This document shows, piece after piece, positions 5,517-8,256 of a DNA stretch of 8,256 nt. Every line of letters starts with the position of its first letter. Positions within the stretch are counted from its first letter, which is position 1. Origin of the DNA: JBBDYD01 sp040901865 (GTDB lineage Bacteria > Bacteroidota > Ignavibacteria > UBA10030); the NCBI GenBank assembly GCA_040901865.1, contig JBBDYD010000029.1, positions 1 through 8,256 of the forward strand, written 5' to 3'. The notes below the pieces were generated by a model. That model was given only the letters and a program-made list of their open reading frames with translations. It made no database searches and had not been told where the DNA came from. The translations under genes were made by a program, and so were the position numbers.

Positions 5517-7058
5517 ATGTCGACGAGATCTATTATCGCGGCAGTGGTCCTCATAGGGATTGGCATCGTCTTCGGTGTTGTCCTTGTCTCAAGTTTGAAA
5601 GGGGTCGATGTCAGCTTTGCACAGGACCCCGTACAAATCGGATCGAACGGTCCCGCGCCGAAGGTGAATCCGGTCCTGCAGGCGCTGAACGAGGCTTTTC
5701 ACACAGTCTCAAATGACGTGACACCGTCGGTCGTCTATATCACCGTGAAATCTTCCGGTTCAAAGGAGGAAGGCGGATCAGAACGGTTCTTTCACTTCTT
5801 CGGTCCGGAATTTCGCTTTGACAATCCGCAGCGTCCGGAAATCGGTGCTGGCTCCGGCGTCATTCTCACGAAGAGTGGATATATCCTCACCAACAACCAT
5901 GTCGTCGAAGGGGCGGACAAGGACGGAATCAGGGTTCGGCTTTCGGACACACGCGATCTTCCCGGAAAGCTCATTGGAACGGACAAGTACACGGACCTTG
6001 CAGTCGTCAAGGTCGACGCGACGGACCTTCCCGTACCGAGAATCGGAAATTCCGACGCCGTGGAAGTCGGCCATATTGTGTTTGCGGTCGGCAACCCACT
6101 CGGATTGACATCGACCATGACACAGGGAATTGTCAGCGCGTTGGGCAGGCAGATCAGCATTATCGATGACGAAGGCACCGGATACGGGATTGAGAATTTT
6201 ATTCAAACGGATGCCGCGGTGAACCCGGGGAATAGCGGCGGACCGCTCATTGATATCTCAGGATCCGTCATCGGCATCAACACCGCGATTGCGACAACCA
6301 ACCAGCGGTACCAGGGGTACAGCTTTGCCATTCCGATGAACCTCGCCCGAAAGGTTGCGGGAGACATCATCCGTTACGGCGAAGTCCGGCGCGGATATAT
6401 CGGTGTGAGCATCCAGACGGTGGATGCCGTGACTGCGAAGGCCCAAGGGCTGGACAGGGCACGCGGCGTTATCGTGCAATCCGTTAATGCCGGCAGTGCC
6501 GGTCAAGAGGCCGGCCTCAAGCCGCTCGACATTATCTTCACGGTCGACGGTCAGGAGGTCAACACGTCTCAGCAGCTGCAGACCGTTATTGCAAGTAAAG
6601 ACCCCGGCCAGACGGTCACGTTGAAGGTGTTTCGTGACAAGAAGACCATAGAGAAGAAGGTCACACTAAAACTCCGTGAAGAAGAACGCAACATTGCTGC
6701 AATCGATGACCGGCGGGGAAGCACACGGGAGGCACAACCGACAGCCCCTTCCTCGGTGACGGTGGGACAGCTTGGCCTTACGGTAAAGTCCCTCGACAAC
6801 GCGCGAAAAAGACAACTGGATATCCAGCAGGGCGTTGTCGTCGAGAAAGTGGAACCCCTGAGCGCTGCTGGTAACAGGAGTATTTCGCCCGGGGACGTGA
6901 TTCTGAGCGTTGGGAACAGGGAGATCGGCACCCCTCAGGAGTTCAAAGAGGTGATTGCGGAAATGAAGCCGGGTGATGCGGTGATGTTGCGCATCAAAAC
7001 AGAGAACCGCCGCGTGAATTATGTGGCGATTCAAATTCCGGAGAATTCTTCGAATTAA
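5517..7058 (+). CDS. degP: Do/DegP-type (HtrA family) periplasmic serine endoprotease
   Basis: Envelope quality-control protease, possibly also a chaperone, that degrades misfolded proteins. Residues 5-26 are hydrophobic after MSTR, forming a signal peptide or membrane anchor; VSFAQD (32-37) could be a cleavage site. The trypsin-like domain (about 60-285) has the full catalytic triad: His128 in TNNHVVEG, Asp160 in YTDLAVV and Ser240 in NPGNSGGPL. Two PDZ domains follow. The first, about 293-387, starts at GYIGVSIQ and includes EAGLKPLDIIFTVDG. The second, about 415-508, starts at GQLGLTVKSL and includes ISPGDVILSVGN. A short charged linker (about 388-414) joins them. The 513-residue size and two-PDZ layout match Do/DegP/MucD proteins rather than single-PDZ DegS. 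The segment between the first strand and His128 (80-110) is rich in Phe and charged residues, as in the LA loop. The gene ends the upstream unit at a terminator. Confidence 0.94.
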   Translation: MSTRSIIAAVVLIGIGIVFGVVLVSSLKGVDVSFAQDPVQIGSNGPAPKVNPVLQALNEAFHTVSNDVTPSVVYITVKSSGSKEEGGSERFFHFFGPEFRFDNPQRPEIGAGSGVILTKSGYILTNNHVVEGADKDGIRVRLSDTRDLPGKLIGTDKYTDLAVVKVDATDLPVPRIGNSDAVEVGHIVFAVGNPLGLTSTMTQGIVSALGRQISIIDDEGTGYGIENFIQTDAAVNPGNSGGPLIDISGSVIGINTAIATTNQRYQGYSFAIPMNLARKVAGDIIRYGEVRRGYIGVSIQTVDAVTAKAQGLDRARGVIVQSVNAGSAGQEAGLKPLDIIFTVDGQEVNTSQQLQTVIASKDPGQTVTLKVFRDKKTIEKKVTLKLREEERNIAAIDDRRGSTREAQPTAPSSVTVGQLGLTVKSLDNARKRQLDIQQGVVVEKVEPLSAAGNRSISPGDVILSVGNREIGTPQEFKEVIAEMKPGDAVMLRIKTENRRVNYVAIQIPENSSN

Positions 7059-7082
7059 TTATTGGTTATTACAGTGTTTTTG

Positions 7083-7111
7083 AAGCGCGGCTTGAAAACC
7101 GCGCTTTTTTT
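7083..7111 (+). terminator. Rho-independent terminator after the DegP-like gene
   Basis: An 8-base-pair GC-rich stem pairs AAGCGCGG (7083-7090) with CCGCGCTT (7099-7106). The loop is 8 bases, and a run of seven T (7105-7111) overlaps the end of the stem. It lies 24 bases past the DegP stop. There is no T-run on the other strand, so it works only rightward. It separates the upstream genes from aroC. Confidence 0.9.
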
Positions 7112-7120
7112 ATTGCCCAT

Positions 7121-7149
7121 TTGAAAATCGAGCGAATTTTCCGTATTTC
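7121..7149 (+). promoter_or_regulatory. Candidate promoter of aroC
   Basis: TTGAAA (7121-7126) matches the -35 consensus at five of six bases. After 17 bases comes TATTTC (7144-7149), a poor -10 match at three of six. The placement, after the terminator and 19 bases before the aroC start, is logical because aroC must have its own promoter. The exact boxes are uncertain. Confidence 0.3.
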
Positions 7150-7168
7150 AGGTGAAGAAAGGTAAAGC

Positions 7169-8256
7169 ATGATACGCTATTTGACGGCTGGAGAATCGCA
7201 TGGTCAGGCCTTGGTTGGGATTGTCGAAGGGCTGCCTGCCGGTGTCTCTGTTTCTGCTGAATATATCAATCACCAACTCTGGCGTCGGCAACAGGGATAC
7301 GGGCGCGGCGGCCGTATGCGCATTGAATCAGATCAGGTGGAAATTCTCTCAGGAATCCGGTTCGGCAAGACTTTGGGGTCTCCCGTCGCTTTTGTCATTC
7401 GGAATAAAGACTGGGTGAATTGGACGGAGAAGATGGCGGTGGATGGGAATGGAACCGGTGTGGATCCAATTACGATTCCCCGTCCGGGTCATGCCGATTA
7501 CGTCGGGGCAGTGAAACACGGATTTTCGGATATCCGCAATGCGATCGAGCGGGCGAGCGCCCGCGAAACGGCCATGCGGGTCGCATGTTGCACCATTGTC
7601 AGAAAATTCCTTGAGGAGGTGGGCATCTTCACAGGGAGTCATGTGGTCCAAATCGGAAAGGCGCAATTTCTTTCGCGATCCCGCGTCGATGCCATGTTGA
7701 GGAAATTCACGAAGGCATCCTGTGGAACATATAAAGTGGCAGAGGAAGCGGATAAGTCGCAGGTAAGAATTCTCGATAGGCCGACCGAAGCAAAGGCGAT
7801 CGCCGAGATTCGCAAAGCGAAGAAAAAAGGAGATACTCTGGGAGGTATCTTCGAAGTCCTCGTGTCGGGTCTGCCTGTGGGACTTGGTTCCTACGTTCAA
7901 TGGGATCGCAAGCTTGACGGCCAACTGGCCCAGGCAATCATGTCCATCCATGCCGTGAAGGGGGTTGAGCTTGGCGAGGGATTTGCGAACGCTGCGAAAT
8001 TCGGATCTGAGGTGCACGATGCGTTTACCGTCCGCAAAGGACGCATCGGGCGTGTGTCAAACAGGGCGGGTGGATTGGAGGGTGGCGTTACCAATGGTGA
8101 GATCCTCACCATCCGTGGCGCCATGAAACCCATTTCCACTCTCGCTCACCCCCTCAAGTCCGTTGATCTTAAAACCATGCGGGTTGTGGATGCACGATAC
8201 GAGCGGTCTGATGTTTGCGCGGTTCCTGCATGCTCAGTGATTGCAGAAGCGGTCAT
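7169..8256 (+). CDS. aroC: Chorismate synthase, 3' end outside window
   Basis: Last step of the shikimate pathway: removes phosphate from 5-enolpyruvylshikimate 3-phosphate to give chorismate, using reduced FMN. The 362 visible residues carry all diagnostic motifs: TAGESHGQALVGIVEGLPAG (6-25) with His11, GYGRGGRMRIESD (43-55), GSPVAFVIRNKDW (70-82), PRPGHADYVGAVK (104-116) with His108, DIRNAIERASARETAMRVA (121-139), NRAGGLEGGVTNGE (298-311) and RYERSDVCAVPA (343-354). The Gln-Gln in RRQQGYGRGGRM and the inserted segments fit the longer bacterial type of about 380-400 residues, so roughly 20-40 residues are missing at the right edge. The ATG at 7169 has AGAAAGG (7156-7162) at 6-base spacing, and the protein begins directly at the conserved RYLTAGESHG. 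It starts a new transcription unit after the terminator. Confidence 0.97.
   Translation, partial: MIRYLTAGESHGQALVGIVEGLPAGVSVSAEYINHQLWRRQQGYGRGGRMRIESDQVEILSGIRFGKTLGSPVAFVIRNKDWVNWTEKMAVDGNGTGVDPITIPRPGHADYVGAVKHGFSDIRNAIERASARETAMRVACCTIVRKFLEEVGIFTGSHVVQIGKAQFLSRSRVDAMLRKFTKASCGTYKVAEEADKSQVRILDRPTEAKAIAEIRKAKKKGDTLGGIFEVLVSGLPVGLGSYVQWDRKLDGQLAQAIMSIHAVKGVELGEGFANAAKFGSEVHDAFTVRKGRIGRVSNRAGGLEGGVTNGEILTIRGAMKPISTLAHPLKSVDLKTMRVVDARYERSDVCAVPACSVIAEAV

Noticed and set aside
5778..6206. Overlapping minus-strand open frames opposite the protease domain
   Set aside because: They mirror the DegP-like coding region; the product has no family features.
7349..8017. 222-codon open frame on the minus strand
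   Set aside because: Shadow of aroC: the plus-strand frame has unbroken chorismate synthase motifs, and the antisense product shows no recognisable domain.
1..8256. Defence system, mobile element, CRISPR array or RNA gene
   Set aside because: All coding space is taken by recognisable housekeeping families, the gaps are 110 bases or less, and I saw no spaced repeats, transposase or integrase motifs, or tRNA-like folds.

Overview
The window is about 8.3 kb of gene-dense, moderately GC-rich bacterial chromosome. All nine genes lie on the + strand, with very short or overlapping junctions. The longest stretch without a gene is 110 bases (7059-7168). I see no insertion sequence, phage gene, CRISPR array, tRNA, rRNA or other sign of transfer. 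The content is housekeeping and salvage metabolism. The organism cannot be fixed from the sequence alone. Shine-Dalgarno sites, ATGA overlaps and the gene mix fit a free-living Gram-negative-type bacterium. An uncultivated member of the Bacteroidota/Chlorobiota/Ignavibacteria (FCB) group is my best guess, held with low confidence.

Layout. Positions 1-600 hold the C-terminal catalytic part of a SPOUT (TrmH/SpoU) RNA ribose methyltransferase whose N-terminus lies outside the window. It is coupled by an ATGA overlap to a P1/S58-family self-cleaving peptidase (597-1550). A 66-base gap with a weak promoter candidate precedes a chain of five tightly packed genes. These are a DedA/YqaA-type (VTT) membrane protein (1617-2216), a Nudix hydrolase (2232-2723), a PfkB-family kinase starting at TTG (2720-3637), the methylthioribose-1-phosphate isomerase mtnA (3624-4688) and the DNA repair mediator recO (4685-5485). 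The last three junctions of the chain overlap by 4, 14 and 4 bases. After 31 bases comes a Do/DegP-type periplasmic serine protease with two PDZ domains (5517-7058), closed by a clear rho-independent terminator. A new unit then starts with chorismate synthase aroC (7169 onward), cut off by the window end.

How the genes relate. The most meaningful pairing is PfkB kinase with MtnA, which suggests sugar-phosphate handling in methylthioadenosine or 5'-deoxyadenosine salvage. The substrate of the kinase is not known from sequence. The Nudix enzyme could belong to the same nucleotide clean-up theme. RecO and DegP look like co-transcribed housekeeping passengers. I found no convincing undescribed multi-gene system here. 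The findings are modest: kinase-isomerase coupling, a perfect 14-base palindrome just upstream of mtnA, the predicted Asn-Thr self-cleavage site in the peptidase, and the translational coupling pattern.
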